A program made the translations under genes and the position numbers. Below are positions 37,241-50,114 of a DNA stretch of 64,000 bases, piece by piece (position 1 is the stretch's first letter; each line of letters begins with the position of its first letter). The notes below the pieces were generated by a model. The model was not told where the DNA came from. It searched no databases and saw only the letters and a program-made list of their open reading frames with translations. This stretch comes from Gordonia terrae (GTDB lineage: Bacteria; Actinomycetota; Actinomycetes; Mycobacteriales; Mycobacteriaceae). The stretch spans positions 496,001 to 560,000 of the forward strand of contig NZ_CP016594.1 of NCBI RefSeq assembly GCF_001698225.1, given 5' to 3'.

Positions 37241-37400
37241 CCTGAGGTGCGAACGCAGCGGCGGCCCATGCTCCTGAGGTGCGAGCGCAGCGGACTTTCT
37301 GCTCCCTGAGGTGCCAGCGCAGCGGACTTTCTGCTCCCTGAGGTGCGAGCGCAGCGGACTTTCTGCTCCCTGAGGTGCGAGCGCAGCGAGCCTCGAAGGG
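37241..37400. repeat. 32-bp tandem repeat array between convergent genes
   Basis: Five units of 32 bases begin at 37241, 37273, 37305, 37337 and 37369. Each starts CCTGAGGTGCGAGCGCAGCG; units two to four continue GACTTTCTGCTC and are nearly identical, while the last ends GAGCCTCGAAGGG like the arms of the other family members. The array ends one base before the stop codon of the convergent LLM gene. It is the reverse-orientation relative of the 9820 array. Confidence 0.93.
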
Positions 37401-38420
37401 TCAGCGCCAGCCGAGCGCCGGCGCGACGTGCGTCAGGATCGACTCGAGCACATGCGCGTTGTAGTCCACACCCAGTTGATTCGGCACCGTCAGCAGCAGG
37501 GTGTCGGCCGCGGCGATCGCCTCGTCCTCACGTAGTTGCTCGATCAGCTTGTCCGGCTCATCGGCGTAGCTGCGGCCGAACCGGGCCACGCTGTTGTCGA
37601 TGACACCGACCTGGTCCGACTCGGCGACGCCGCGGCCGAAGTAGGCGCGGTCGCGGTCGTCGACGATGGCGAAGATGCTGCGGCTCACCGACACTCGCGG
37701 CTCACGCGGGTGCCCGGCGTCGGCCCAGGCCTTGCGGAAGCGCTGGATCTGTTCGGCCTGCAACTGGTGGAAGGGCACGCCGGTGTCCTCGGTCAGCAGC
37801 GTCGAACTCATCAGGTTCATGCCCTGCTGCGCGGTCCACTCAGCCGTTGCCCGGCTCCCGGCACCCCACCAGATGCGATCCCGGAGACCGGGCGACTGCG
37901 GCTCGATGGGCAGCAGGCCGGGCGGATTGGGGAACATCGGCCGAGGATTGGGCGTCGCGAAACCCCCGCCCTCGATGACGCGTAGGAACACCTCGGTGTG
38001 CTGGCGGGCCATGTCGGCGTCGGTCTCGCCGTCGGGCGGGACGTAACCGAAGTACTTGTACCCGTCGATGACCTGCTCTGGCGATCCACGGCTGATGCCG
38101 AGCTGGAGCCTGCCCTCGGAGATGAGATCGGCGGCGCCGGCGTCCTCGGCCATGTACAGCGGATTCTCGTACCGCATGTCGATGACCCCGGTGCCGATCT
38201 CGATCCGGCTGGTCTTCGCGGCGATTGCGGCCAGCAGCGGGAACGGCGAGGCGAGCTGTCGGGCGAAGTGGTGGACCCGGAAGTACGCGCCGTCGGCGCC
38301 GAGTTCCTCGGCGGCCACCGCCAGGTCGATCGACTGGAGCAAAGTGTCGGCCCCGGACCGCACCTGGGACCCGTGGGCGTCCGACCAGTGGCCGAACGAG
38401 AGGAAACCGATGTTCTTCAT
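37401..38420 (-). CDS. LLM-class flavin-dependent oxidoreductase (luciferase-like)
   Basis: A 339-residue TIM-barrel flavoprotein of the bacterial luciferase group, with IGFLSFGHW at the N-terminus, TSRIEIGTGVIDMRYENPLY, LISEGRLQLGISRGSPEQ and IWWGAGSRATAEWTAQQG. Members use FMNH2 or F420. The substrate is unknown. ATG 38420 is the start. Its stop codon directly abuts the 32-bp repeat array. Confidence 0.85.
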   Translation of the reverse strand: MKNIGFLSFGHWSDAHGSQVRSGADTLLQSIDLAVAAEELGADGAYFRVHHFARQLASPFPLLAAIAAKTSRIEIGTGVIDMRYENPLYMAEDAGAADLISEGRLQLGISRGSPEQVIDGYKYFGYVPPDGETDADMARQHTEVFLRVIEGGGFATPNPRPMFPNPPGLLPIEPQSPGLRDRIWWGAGSRATAEWTAQQGMNLMSSTLLTEDTGVPFHQLQAEQIQRFRKAWADAGHPREPRVSVSRSIFAIVDDRDRAYFGRGVAESDQVGVIDNSVARFGRSYADEPDKLIEQLREDEAIAAADTLLLTVPNQLGVDYNAHVLESILTHVAPALGWR

Positions 38421-38532
38421 GACCCTCTAAATGAAACTCCGGTCCGTTTTGTTCCCGCGACCCCGCGACCCCGCGGCCGTTCGGCGGATCGGACCAGATC
38501 AGCCGAACGGCGGCGGTTCGAGGAAGGTGGGG

Positions 38533-40605
<2,073 letters not shown>

Positions 40606-40736
40606 CTATGACATGCCTCTCAGTCGGCAGCGTGAGTGACGTAATTCATCCATGCGGCCGACGGGGCGCCCGGGTGAGTTGTCGTCCGGGATAGCGCGCC
40701 GCCCACGCGGCCGTCTGCAGAAAGGGACGAACGCCA

Positions 40737-42140
40737 GTGACGACCATCCCCGCCGAGCCCCCGGTGACCGACCCGCCGGAGGGCAAGCGCACAAGCCTTC
40801 GACGAGTGGCCGCCGCGAGCTCCATCGGTACGACCATCGAGTTCTACGACTTCTTCATCTACGGCACCGCCGCCGCGCTGGTGTTCCCGACGGTGTTCTT
40901 CCCGTCCGCCGACGAGGTCACCGGGACGATCGCCTCCTTCGCGACCTTCGCCGTGGCCTTCTTCGCCCGCCCGGTCGGCGCCATGCTCTTCGGTCACTTC
41001 GGCGACCGGATCGGCCGCAAGCGCACCCTGGTGTGGACCCTGCTGATCATGGGACTGGCGACGGTCGCGATCGGACTTCTGCCCGGTTACGAGACCGGTG
41101 TGTTCGGCTTCGCCGAATCCGGCATCGGTATCGCGGCCCCCATCCTCCTCGTGTTCCTGCGGTTCCTGCAGGGCTTCGCCGTCGGCGGGGAATGGGCGGG
41201 CGCAACGCTTCTCACCGCCGAATACGCCCCGCCGGGCAAGCGTGGGCTGTACGCGATGTTCCCTCAGCTCGGCCCGGCCTTCGCGTTCTTCCTCTCGAGC
41301 CTGACCTTCCTCATCGCGAGCCTGACCCTCGGCGAGACCAGTTCGGCCTTCCTCGATTACGGCTGGCGGATCCCCTTCATCCTCTCGTTCGCGCTGGTGG
41401 CTGTCGGGTTGTGGGTTAGGCTCGCGGTCGCCGAGACCCCGGTGTTCCGGGAGGCGCAGCAGCGCAAGGCGACCGGCGCCGCCACGACCGACGGCCCCGC
41501 CCTGCCGTTCCTGGACGCGTTCCGGCACCAGTGGCGCGAGATCCTCATCGCCGGCGGTGCGCTGGCGAGCCTGTTCTCGCTGTTCTACATGGGTACCGCG
41601 TTCCTCACGAACTACGGCACCAAGTCGCTGGAGCTGTCGCGGACGTTCGTGCTGACCGCCGGGATGGGTGCGGCCGTGGTGTTCGGTCTGTCGACCGCGG
41701 CTTCGGCGGTGTGGTCGGACCGCGTGGGGCGTCGCCGGGTCATCCTCACCTCGTGTGCCATCGCGATTCCGTGGACGCTGGTGCTGTTCCCGATCCTCGA
41801 GATCGGCGGCGGCCTGGCATTCGTCGTCGGGCTCCTCGGCACGCTGCTCATCTTCGGCATCGCCTACGGGCCTGCCGGTGCGCTCCTGCCCGAACTGTTC
41901 GAGGCGCGGTACCGCTACACCGGTGCGGGAATGGGCTACAACCTGGCCGGCATCCTCGGTGGGGCGATCCCGCCGCTGATCGCCGCCCCGTTGATCGCCG
42001 GTCCCGGTGCCATCTGGGTGGGCGTCCTGCTCGCCGGTCTGTCGGCGCTCAGCGTGGTCTGCACGATCATGATCGTCGAGACGAAGGACAAGACCATGCG
42101 TGCGTCGGCAACCGACGACGACCAGGTCTTGGTCGCGTAA
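40737..42140 (+). CDS. MHS-family (metabolite:H+ symporter) MFS transporter
   Basis: A 467-residue protein with 12 membrane helices. SSIGTTIEFYDFFIYGTAAA at the first helix and the loop FGHFGDRIGRKRTLVW are hallmarks of the MHS branch (ProP, ShiA, KgtP), which takes up organic acids, shikimate or betaines. LRFLQGFAVGGEWAGATLL is also diagnostic. GTG 40737 follows an AAAGGGA ribosome site. The substrate cannot be deduced. It ends before a strong hairpin shared with the convergent GH16 gene. Confidence 0.88.
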   Translation: MTTIPAEPPVTDPPEGKRTSLRRVAAASSIGTTIEFYDFFIYGTAAALVFPTVFFPSADEVTGTIASFATFAVAFFARPVGAMLFGHFGDRIGRKRTLVWTLLIMGLATVAIGLLPGYETGVFGFAESGIGIAAPILLVFLRFLQGFAVGGEWAGATLLTAEYAPPGKRGLYAMFPQLGPAFAFFLSSLTFLIASLTLGETSSAFLDYGWRIPFILSFALVAVGLWVRLAVAETPVFREAQQRKATGAATTDGPALPFLDAFRHQWREILIAGGALASLFSLFYMGTAFLTNYGTKSLELSRTFVLTAGMGAAVVFGLSTAASAVWSDRVGRRRVILTSCAIAIPWTLVLFPILEIGGGLAFVVGLLGTLLIFGIAYGPAGALLPELFEARYRYTGAGMGYNLAGILGGAIPPLIAAPLIAGPGAIWVGVLLAGLSALSVVCTIMIVETKDKTMRASATDDDQVLVA

Positions 42141-42180
42141 ACGTCTTGGTTGCGTAAACGACTGTCACCCAACGCATACG

Positions 42181-42218
42181 CACTCCGCCCCCGAGCCGAA
42201 CGGCTCGGGGGCGGAGTG
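42181..42218. terminator. Bidirectional terminator between MHS transporter and GH16 genes
   Basis: The arms CACTCCGCCCCCGAGCCG (42181-42198) and CGGCTCGGGGGCGGAGTG (42201-42218) are exact complements over 18 bases with almost no loop. It is centred between the convergent stop codons and followed by TTGT on the plus strand. Confidence 0.85.
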
Positions 42219-42241
42219 TTGTGGGACGAGGGTCGGCGGAC

Positions 42242-43132
42242 TCAGGGGGTGTAGCGCAACCAGTCGACGGTCATCGTCGCCGGACTCGGGGTCGTCGACG
42301 ACGGAGGGCCGGGCCAGATCCCGCCGACGGCCACGTTGAGCAATGCGTACATCGGCTTGTCGAAGACCCATCGTTCATCGCCGGTGAGGGAGGACTTGTT
42401 GATCGTGTGGACCGCGTTCCCGTCGATGGTGAAGCGGATCTGCGACGACGTCTTGGTCACGGCATAGACGTGGAAGTCGCCGGGGTCGATGCCGGTGAGG
42501 TCGTGGCCCCGCTCCCAGCGGCCGGCGAGGGGGCCCGGCAGCGGGAGTCCGGGCAGCAGGTCGGTGAGTGAGATGTCGAGCGACCCGGTGGCGGTCCCCA
42601 GGGCCGTGGGGCCGTGCACACCCACGTGCACCCAGTCGGAAGTGTTGATCGTCTCCGCGACGTCGATTTCGCCGGCCGCCGGGTATCCGACCGAATCGAT
42701 GTCGGCACCGAGCAACCAGAACGCCGGGTGCAGTCCACGTCCCTGCGGCAGGGAGAGGCGCGCCGAGATCGTCCCGTAGGTGAACTCGAAGCTGTCCTTG
42801 GTGGTCAGCCGGGCCGAGGTCCAGCCGCCGGTCGCAGCGCGGCGTGCCTCGATGAGGAGGTTGCCGTTGCCGTCCAGTCGCGAGTTGAGGCGGTCGGCGG
42901 TGTAGTTCTGCACCTCGTTGTTGCCCCAGCCGCCGGCGCCGGTCTCGTGCTGCAGCGCCGACGGCAAGGTGCCGGCCGCGCCGTTGAACTCGAGGCTGAA
43001 GGGCTCATCGGCGTGGGCGGTCGCCGGCACGGACAGTGCCGCAGCGGCCGACAGTGCCGTGACGGCGGCGACGGGAGCGAGGAGCGCTCCCAATCGGCGG
43101 AGCATTCCTCGTCGAGGAGGTGTGACAGTCAT
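42242..43132 (-). CDS. Secreted glycoside hydrolase family 16 (beta-glucanase-like)
   Basis: A 296-residue secreted enzyme. A twin-arginine-like basic start (PPRRGMLRRLG), a hydrophobic stretch and cleavage at TAHA-DE (about residue 41) form the signal peptide. The GH16 catalytic motif is GEIDVAE, with Glu155 as nucleophile and Glu160 as acid/base. WGNNEVQNYTADRLN and HPAFWLLGADID belong to the substrate cleft of the laminarinase/beta-1,3-glucanase branch. A wall-glycan or environmental beta-glucan is the likely substrate. ATG 43132 is the start. Confidence 0.88.
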   Translation of the reverse strand: MTVTPPRRGMLRRLGALLAPVAAVTALSAAAALSVPATAHADEPFSLEFNGAAGTLPSALQHETGAGGWGNNEVQNYTADRLNSRLDGNGNLLIEARRAATGGWTSARLTTKDSFEFTYGTISARLSLPQGRGLHPAFWLLGADIDSVGYPAAGEIDVAETINTSDWVHVGVHGPTALGTATGSLDISLTDLLPGLPLPGPLAGRWERGHDLTGIDPGDFHVYAVTKTSSQIRFTIDGNAVHTINKSSLTGDERWVFDKPMYALLNVAVGGIWPGPPSSTTPSPATMTVDWLRYTP

Positions 43133-43191
43133 GCAGAAGAAGTACCACAAGTCACTCCTGTCCCATATGCCTCGTTCGTCACATCCGCCGG

Positions 43192-43773
43192 TCAGGTGTC
43201 CGCGAAGTCCGGGAACGCGGCATGACCCCAATGGTCGGCGAAGGCGACCTCTTCGAGGGGGAGTCGGGTGCGTGGCTTCTCGTCGCGGGCGCGGATGTCC
43301 TCGGGGAGCGACGCCGCGTCGGCGGCGAGCACTCCGATGCCGAGCAACACCAGCGGCCGTCGGCCGGCCGGAATCCCGAAAGCGTCTCGGGCGGCCTCGG
43401 CGTCGAACCCGGCCATCGGATGAGCGTTGAAACCGAGTGCCTCGGCCTGCAGGATCATCTGGGCGACGGCGAGTCCGCAGTCGACCGCCCCGTAGGTATG
43501 GGCCTTCGCGTCGTCGGGGTCATCGGTGGTGCAGACCAGGACCAGCGCCGCCGACCGCGGCGCCCACCCCGAGTTGCCCCGGGTCAGGACGCCGCCGAGG
43601 GCGGCGAAGGTGGGGTCGTCACGCAGGCCGACGATGAACCGCACCGGTTGCACTCGGCCCCAGGTGGGTGCCCAGCGACCAGCGTCGACGATGGTGGTGA
43701 GGTCCTCGACGGAGACGGTGGCAGACGGGTCGTAGCCGCGCGCGCTCCAGCGTCCCGAGATCAGTTCGTGCAT
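43192..43773 (-). CDS. Nitroreductase-family FMN protein
   Basis: A 193-residue protein of the nitroreductase fold, starting at ATG 43773 (MHELISGRWSARGYD). RWSARGYDPSATVS binds FMN phosphate, DAGRWAPTWGRVQPVRFIVG follows, and the C-terminal half has DCGLAVAQMILQAEALGF. Members reduce nitroaromatics, quinones or flavins with NAD(P)H. A longer upstream frame exists but adds an arginine-rich segment with no family match. Its substrate is unknown. Confidence 0.85.
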   Translation of the reverse strand: MHELISGRWSARGYDPSATVSVEDLTTIVDAGRWAPTWGRVQPVRFIVGLRDDPTFAALGGVLTRGNSGWAPRSAALVLVCTTDDPDDAKAHTYGAVDCGLAVAQMILQAEALGFNAHPMAGFDAEAARDAFGIPAGRRPLVLLGIGVLAADAASLPEDIRARDEKPRTRLPLEEVAFADHWGHAAFPDFADT

Positions 43774-43813
43774 CCGCCCGAGGGTAGTGGCGCGCGGCCG
43801 TCCCGGTCCGCGG

Positions 43814-45427
43814 TCAGGGCTCGGTACGTCCCACGCCGACGGGACCGGTCGCCGGGAGCGAAGCGAGCGGGACCGGATCAGCACCGTCGGGCAGCTGCAC
43901 GTCGGCGACCTCGGCCTGCGGATCGGTCGGCTCGTCGCGCATCACGACGAGCAGGATCGTCCCCAGGACGAGCAGGGCGAGACCGCTCGCGAGCGATGCG
44001 GCATGCATGCCGTCGACGAACGACTGCTTCGCCGCCGTGGCCAGACCCTCGCCGGCCGGACCCATGTCGGACGAGCGGTGCAGCGTCTCGCCGAGGGTGT
44101 CGCCGAACGCCCAGCCGCGATCGCCGTCCCGGAACACCAGGGTGGCCAGCGATCCGAGAAGCGCCAGACCCATCGCGGTGCCGAGTTCGAAACTCGTCTC
44201 CGAGATACCGGATGCGGCGCCCGATCGTTCCGGGGGCACCGAACCGACGACCACGACGGAGACCAGGCTGAACTGGATGCCGTAACCGATGCCCGCGATC
44301 GTCGTGCACAGGATGTACACCCAGACCGGAGACGAGGTGCCGAGGGTCAGCATGCCGAGGTTGCCCGCCGCCGCGAGGCCGACGGAACCGACGAAGGCCA
44401 ACCGGGTGCCCAGGAAGGCGGCGACCCTGGTCGCCCCGATCGAGAACACCGCCACCGCGACGGCCATCGGGAGGCCGGCGATGGCCGCGGCCAGGACGTC
44501 GTGGCCCATGACCGACTGGAGATAGACGCCGGTCAGGTAGGACATGCCGCCGAGGGCCATCATGCCGATCAGCGCGACGGCGACCGCGCCGCTGAACTGC
44601 GCGTTGCCGAACAGTTTGAGGTCGAGGAGGGGGGACGCGATTCGCCGCTGGTGCAGCAGGAACGCGATGAGCAGAGCCGCACCCACCACGCCCGCGACGA
44701 CCACGGCGGTCGAGGCGCCGTCGCTCGCCACCGTCTTGACCGCGTAGACCAGCGGGAGGATGCCGGCCATCGAGAGCACGACGCCGAGGACGTCGAAGGG
44801 ATCGGTGGTCGCAGCCCGGTACTCCGGGATCAGGCGCGGGCCGAAGACGAAGAGCAGGACGAGCACCGGAACGTTGATGAGGAAGACCACGCCCCACCAG
44901 AAGTGGTGCAGCAGAACACCGCCGATGACCGGGCCCACCGCGCTTCCGCCGGCGAACGCCGCGGTCCACACGCCGATCGCGCGACCGCGCTCGCGGGCGT
45001 CCGGGAACATGTTGGCGATGAGCGACAGGCTCGACGGCAGCAGGGTCGCGCCGCCGATGCCCATCAGGGCGCGCGCCGCGATCAGGATGCCGGCCGTGGG
45101 AGCGAAGGCCGCGATGACCGAGGCGACGCCGAAGAGGCCGGCGCCGGCGAGCAGGATGCGACGACGCCCCACGCGGTCGCCGACGTTGCCCATCGTGATG
45201 AGCAGTCCGGCGATGAGGAACCCATAGATGTCGAGAATCCACAGCTGCTGGGCCGCGGACGGCGCGAGCGCGTCGGTGATCGACGGAATGGCGAGGTACA
45301 GCACCGAGACGTCCATCGAGACCAGGAACACCGGGAGGGTGAGCACGGCCAGTCCCAGCCACGTTCGTCGGTCGGCGGCACCCGGGGTCGGGTGGAGCCG
45401 GTTCGACGGGTCGAGCTGGGCGGACAT
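43814..45427 (-). CDS. DHA2-family (14-TMS) MFS drug efflux transporter
   Basis: A 537-residue transporter with 14 predicted helices. The N-terminal LPVFLVSMDVSVLYLAIPSI and WILDIYGFLIAGLLITMGNV carry the DHA2 motif D pattern, and GNVGDRVGRRRILLAG is motif A. Close relatives export antiseptics, lipophilic cations or antibiotics. ATG 45427 has GGAGG five bases upstream and is preferred to ATG 45430. It diverges from a TetR gene across a 122-base region with two matching palindromes. Confidence 0.9.
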   Translation of the reverse strand: MSAQLDPSNRLHPTPGAADRRTWLGLAVLTLPVFLVSMDVSVLYLAIPSITDALAPSAAQQLWILDIYGFLIAGLLITMGNVGDRVGRRRILLAGAGLFGVASVIAAFAPTAGILIAARALMGIGGATLLPSSLSLIANMFPDARERGRAIGVWTAAFAGGSAVGPVIGGVLLHHFWWGVVFLINVPVLVLLFVFGPRLIPEYRAATTDPFDVLGVVLSMAGILPLVYAVKTVASDGASTAVVVAGVVGAALLIAFLLHQRRIASPLLDLKLFGNAQFSGAVAVALIGMMALGGMSYLTGVYLQSVMGHDVLAAAIAGLPMAVAVAVFSIGATRVAAFLGTRLAFVGSVGLAAAGNLGMLTLGTSSPVWVYILCTTIAGIGYGIQFSLVSVVVVGSVPPERSGAASGISETSFELGTAMGLALLGSLATLVFRDGDRGWAFGDTLGETLHRSSDMGPAGEGLATAAKQSFVDGMHAASLASGLALLVLGTILLVVMRDEPTDPQAEVADVQLPDGADPVPLASLPATGPVGVGRTEP

Positions 45428-45462
45428 CATTTCCTCCTTCGCGGCAGACGACAGCTACCTAC

Positions 45463-45477
45463 GCGTACGGTGTACGC
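45463..45477. promoter_or_regulatory. TetR operator 1 in the efflux/TetR divergent region
   Basis: GCGTACGGTGTACGC is a perfect 6-3-6 inverted repeat. A second copy of the same design lies 33 bases away (centre to centre). Both are in the gap between the divergent DHA2 pump and TetR genes. Confidence 0.7.
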
Positions 45478-45495
45478 GGGTCAGCGTACGGGGAT

Positions 45496-45510
45496 GAGTA
45501 CGCTGTACGC
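45496..45510. promoter_or_regulatory. TetR operator 2 in the efflux/TetR divergent region
   Basis: GAGTACGCTGTACGC repeats the 6-3-6 pattern of the site at 45463-45477, with one mismatch between the arms. A lone half-site GCGTAC at 45484-45489 lies between the two. Placement suggests repression of both divergent genes. Confidence 0.65.
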
Positions 45511-45549
45511 AATCGCTTTATTCCCGCTCTGAGCAGGAGGAACCCGAAA

Positions 45550-46212
45550 GTGACGTCCGACACCTCGAAGCTGTCGCCCGCGACGATCGTGAACGCCGCG
45601 ATCGCCGTCGCCGATGACGACGGCATCGGCTCGCTGTCGATGCGGCGGGTTGCCGAGAAACTCGGGGTCGGTGCGATGTCGCTCTATCGCCACGTCGCGG
45701 ACAAGGACGCGCTGCTGCAGGCGATGTCGACCGAGGTGGGACGTCGGTTCCCGTACCCGGTGGACACCGCGCCCGGGTGGCGCGCCCGGGTCGAGGTGGC
45801 CGTCGACGTCGACTGGGAGCTCTACACGCGGCACCCATGGGTCGTCCTCGCCTACTCGTCTCCCCGGCACAGCTATGGCGAGGATTCGCTGGCGTGCCTC
45901 GATTGGCTCGCGGCCGGGTTCCTGGAACTCGGCGTCGGCATCGAACGCGCGACCGACATGGCGCTGTCGGTCTGGAGTTTCGTCCACGGTGTGGCGCTGG
46001 TTGCGGTGAGCGACCAACTGCTGCACGACGACTCGCTGCTCCCGTCCGCCGGACTCGCCGAGGTGATCTCGGGAGAGTCCGAGGTCGAGGTCCCGTCGCA
46101 CCTCGCCCGTCTGGCCGGGCGGCCCGATGCCGGCCGGCTCCTCGATCCCCGCGCGCGGCTCGACGCCGGGATCGACTACCTCTGCCGGGGATTCGCGGCG
46201 TCTGCGGTGTGA
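45550..46212 (+). CDS. TetR-family regulator (TetR_C_1 type) of the efflux pump
   Basis: A 220-residue regulator starting at GTG 45550 with GGAGG nine bases upstream. The helix-turn-helix is SLSMRRVAEKLGVGAMSLYR, as in the tetracycline repressor itself, followed by HVADKDALLQAM. The ligand domain is alpha-helical (LSVWSFVHGVALVAVSDQLL). The divergent efflux gene and twin palindromes make it the likely local repressor. The inducer is unknown. Confidence 0.88.
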   Translation: MTSDTSKLSPATIVNAAIAVADDDGIGSLSMRRVAEKLGVGAMSLYRHVADKDALLQAMSTEVGRRFPYPVDTAPGWRARVEVAVDVDWELYTRHPWVVLAYSSPRHSYGEDSLACLDWLAAGFLELGVGIERATDMALSVWSFVHGVALVAVSDQLLHDDSLLPSAGLAEVISGESEVEVPSHLARLAGRPDAGRLLDPRARLDAGIDYLCRGFAASAV

Positions 46213-46217
46213 GTCCC

Positions 46218-46238
46218 GGCCCTCGATACGAGAGGGCC
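46218..46238. terminator. Hairpin between TetR and mannosyltransferase genes
   Basis: GGCCCTC (46218-46224) and GAGGGCC (46232-46238) form a 7-bp stem around GATACGA. It sits a few bases beyond the TetR stop, between convergent genes. AACCTCAGGGGC just after it resembles a remnant of the dispersed repeat core. Confidence 0.55.
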
Positions 46239-46261
46239 CCAGAACCTCAGGGGCAAGGGGG

Positions 46262-47575
46262 TCACATGGCGTGGGGGAACACGGTGAGCATGTGCGCGCC
46301 GAACCACGAGCTGCCCACCACGACCGGCACGACGATCAGGCCGGCGACGACCGGTCGCATCCGGGCGAGCGCCATCGCCAGCGGGATCAGCAGGACGAAC
46401 GCGGGCAGGAGCAGCCGCGGCCTGCTCATCATCAGCCCGCTCGACAGCACGATCTGCGCGACCAGCAGCGAGCCGTAGAGCAGGACCGGCCACGGCATCC
46501 GTGACCACACCGCGACGCCGAGCATCGCCAGCGTGCTCAAGACGATCCACGCGGTCGCCACCGGTGCGATCTCGGCCGAGTGCACGAGCATCTCGTTGAC
46601 GAACCGGAAAGCGGCCTCACCCCAGTCGAACTGGGTGTCCCACCCCTCGGTCTGGATTCGGAACCATCCGGTCGGTGATCCGGTGTGCGCCCACACCACG
46701 CAGAGGTATGCGAGATAGCCGAGGGGGCTGATCAGGATGGCGACGATCGCGCGGACCCGTGCCCCTCGGGAGACGGTGGTTCGGCGTGCCTGCCACAGGA
46801 AGACGACGGCCGCGAGCATCACGACCCCGATCAGGACCGCCGCCGTCGGCCGGCACAACCCGCAGATCGCGGCCACGACGCCGGCGAGGAGCCAGCGCTT
46901 CTCGAGGACCCCGACCAGCGCCCACACCGCGAGCGCGCAGAACAGCGCCTCGGTGTAGGCCATGTTCAGCACGATCGACATCGGCGTCGCCGCGAACAGC
47001 GCCACCAGGAAGAGTCCGGTGCCCCGCTCGGGGGCCGGGCCGACCGGTGACCGGCGGGCCATGCGTCGCGCGCACACCATGCCCAGGCGTGCCGCGCCGA
47101 CCGCGGCCACACAACCCAGGAGCAGGTTCACCGTGAGGGCGGCACCGAACGGGCTCAGCCCGGGCAACTTCGCGATCAACCCGACGAGGTACGGATATCC
47201 CGGGAAGAAGGCGTAGGCCGTGTCGACGGTGTGCAGCCCCCGTGCGTCGGTGAGGGCGTAGGGCACGCCGTCGTAACCGTGGGTCGCGATCGCGATCATC
47301 CACTGCCCGTCCCACACCGTCAGGGAGTCGCCGAGCGTGGTCCCGCGGAGGTCGGCGAATCGGGCCAGGACCAGGATGCCGATCGCCCGGATGACGAGGA
47401 AGACGAGCAGCGCGTCGAGCCACCAGCGATGTCTGCGGAGGCCGGCGGGCGACGAGCCGACCGGACCGAAGAACACCGAGGTCAGCGTCCGCAGTCGACG
47501 ACCCGCGTCGGACCGGCTCCCGGTCCGGCCGTCGGCGCCGCTTCCGGTATCGCCGACGTCGGTAGGGGAGGCCAC
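46262..47575 (-). CDS. PIG-V-like GT-C mannosyltransferase (membrane)
   Basis: A 437-residue polytopic membrane protein. After a polar N-terminus of about 50 residues, the first helix is followed by TVWDGQWMIAIATHGYDG, the WDGxWY-type motif of PIG-V family mannosyltransferases, and AYAFFPGYPYLVGLIAKL. About ten more hydrophobic segments follow. GT-C enzymes use polyprenol-phosphate-mannose at the outer face of the membrane. The acceptor is unknown. GTG 47575 is the start. It diverges from ask. Confidence 0.75.
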   Translation of the reverse strand: MASPTDVGDTGSGADGRTGSRSDAGRRLRTLTSVFFGPVGSSPAGLRRHRWWLDALLVFLVIRAIGILVLARFADLRGTTLGDSLTVWDGQWMIAIATHGYDGVPYALTDARGLHTVDTAYAFFPGYPYLVGLIAKLPGLSPFGAALTVNLLLGCVAAVGAARLGMVCARRMARRSPVGPAPERGTGLFLVALFAATPMSIVLNMAYTEALFCALAVWALVGVLEKRWLLAGVVAAICGLCRPTAAVLIGVVMLAAVVFLWQARRTTVSRGARVRAIVAILISPLGYLAYLCVVWAHTGSPTGWFRIQTEGWDTQFDWGEAAFRFVNEMLVHSAEIAPVATAWIVLSTLAMLGVAVWSRMPWPVLLYGSLLVAQIVLSSGLMMSRPRLLLPAFVLLIPLAMALARMRPVVAGLIVVPVVVGSSWFGAHMLTVFPHAM

Positions 47576-47724
47576 CCGAGCGATCCTAGGGCGGATCGGA
47601 TCGTCCGGGTGCCGATGGGTGGCGCGGAGACCAGGTCAGGCCGTCGGGCGTGGTCCCGGTAAGGTTGTCCCGGCAAGTTGACGTCTATGGTCCGGCCGAC
47701 GCGGCCGGCAGGAGGTAACTCGAC

Positions 47725-50018
<2,294 letters not shown>

Positions 50019-50042
50019 GCGGTCCCACCCGAGCGGCCTTCG

Positions 50043-50114
50043 TGGCTCGCTGCGCTCGCACCTCAGGCAGCAAAGGGGTGGCTCGCTGCGCTCGCACCTC
50101 AGGCAGCTAAGGGG
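50043..50114. repeat. 36-bp duplicated repeat between convergent asd and GntR genes
   Basis: Two 36-base units (50043-50078 and 50079-50114) read TGGCTCGCTGCGCTCGCACC and on through TCAGGCAGC to AAGGGG, differing at one base. The core matches the repeat families at 9820, 18703 and 37241. The second copy covers the stop codon of the GntR gene (50107-50109). Confidence 0.93.

Noticed and set aside
43787..45532. 581-residue open frame on the plus strand opposite the DHA2 pump
   Set aside because: It is extremely rich in Arg, Asp, Glu and Gly with no hydrophobic core or motif; the pump on the other strand is clear.
47576..47724. Lysine riboswitch upstream of ask
   Set aside because: The leader is short, GC-rich and lacks the conserved lysine-aptamer motifs; only a ribosome-binding site is clear.
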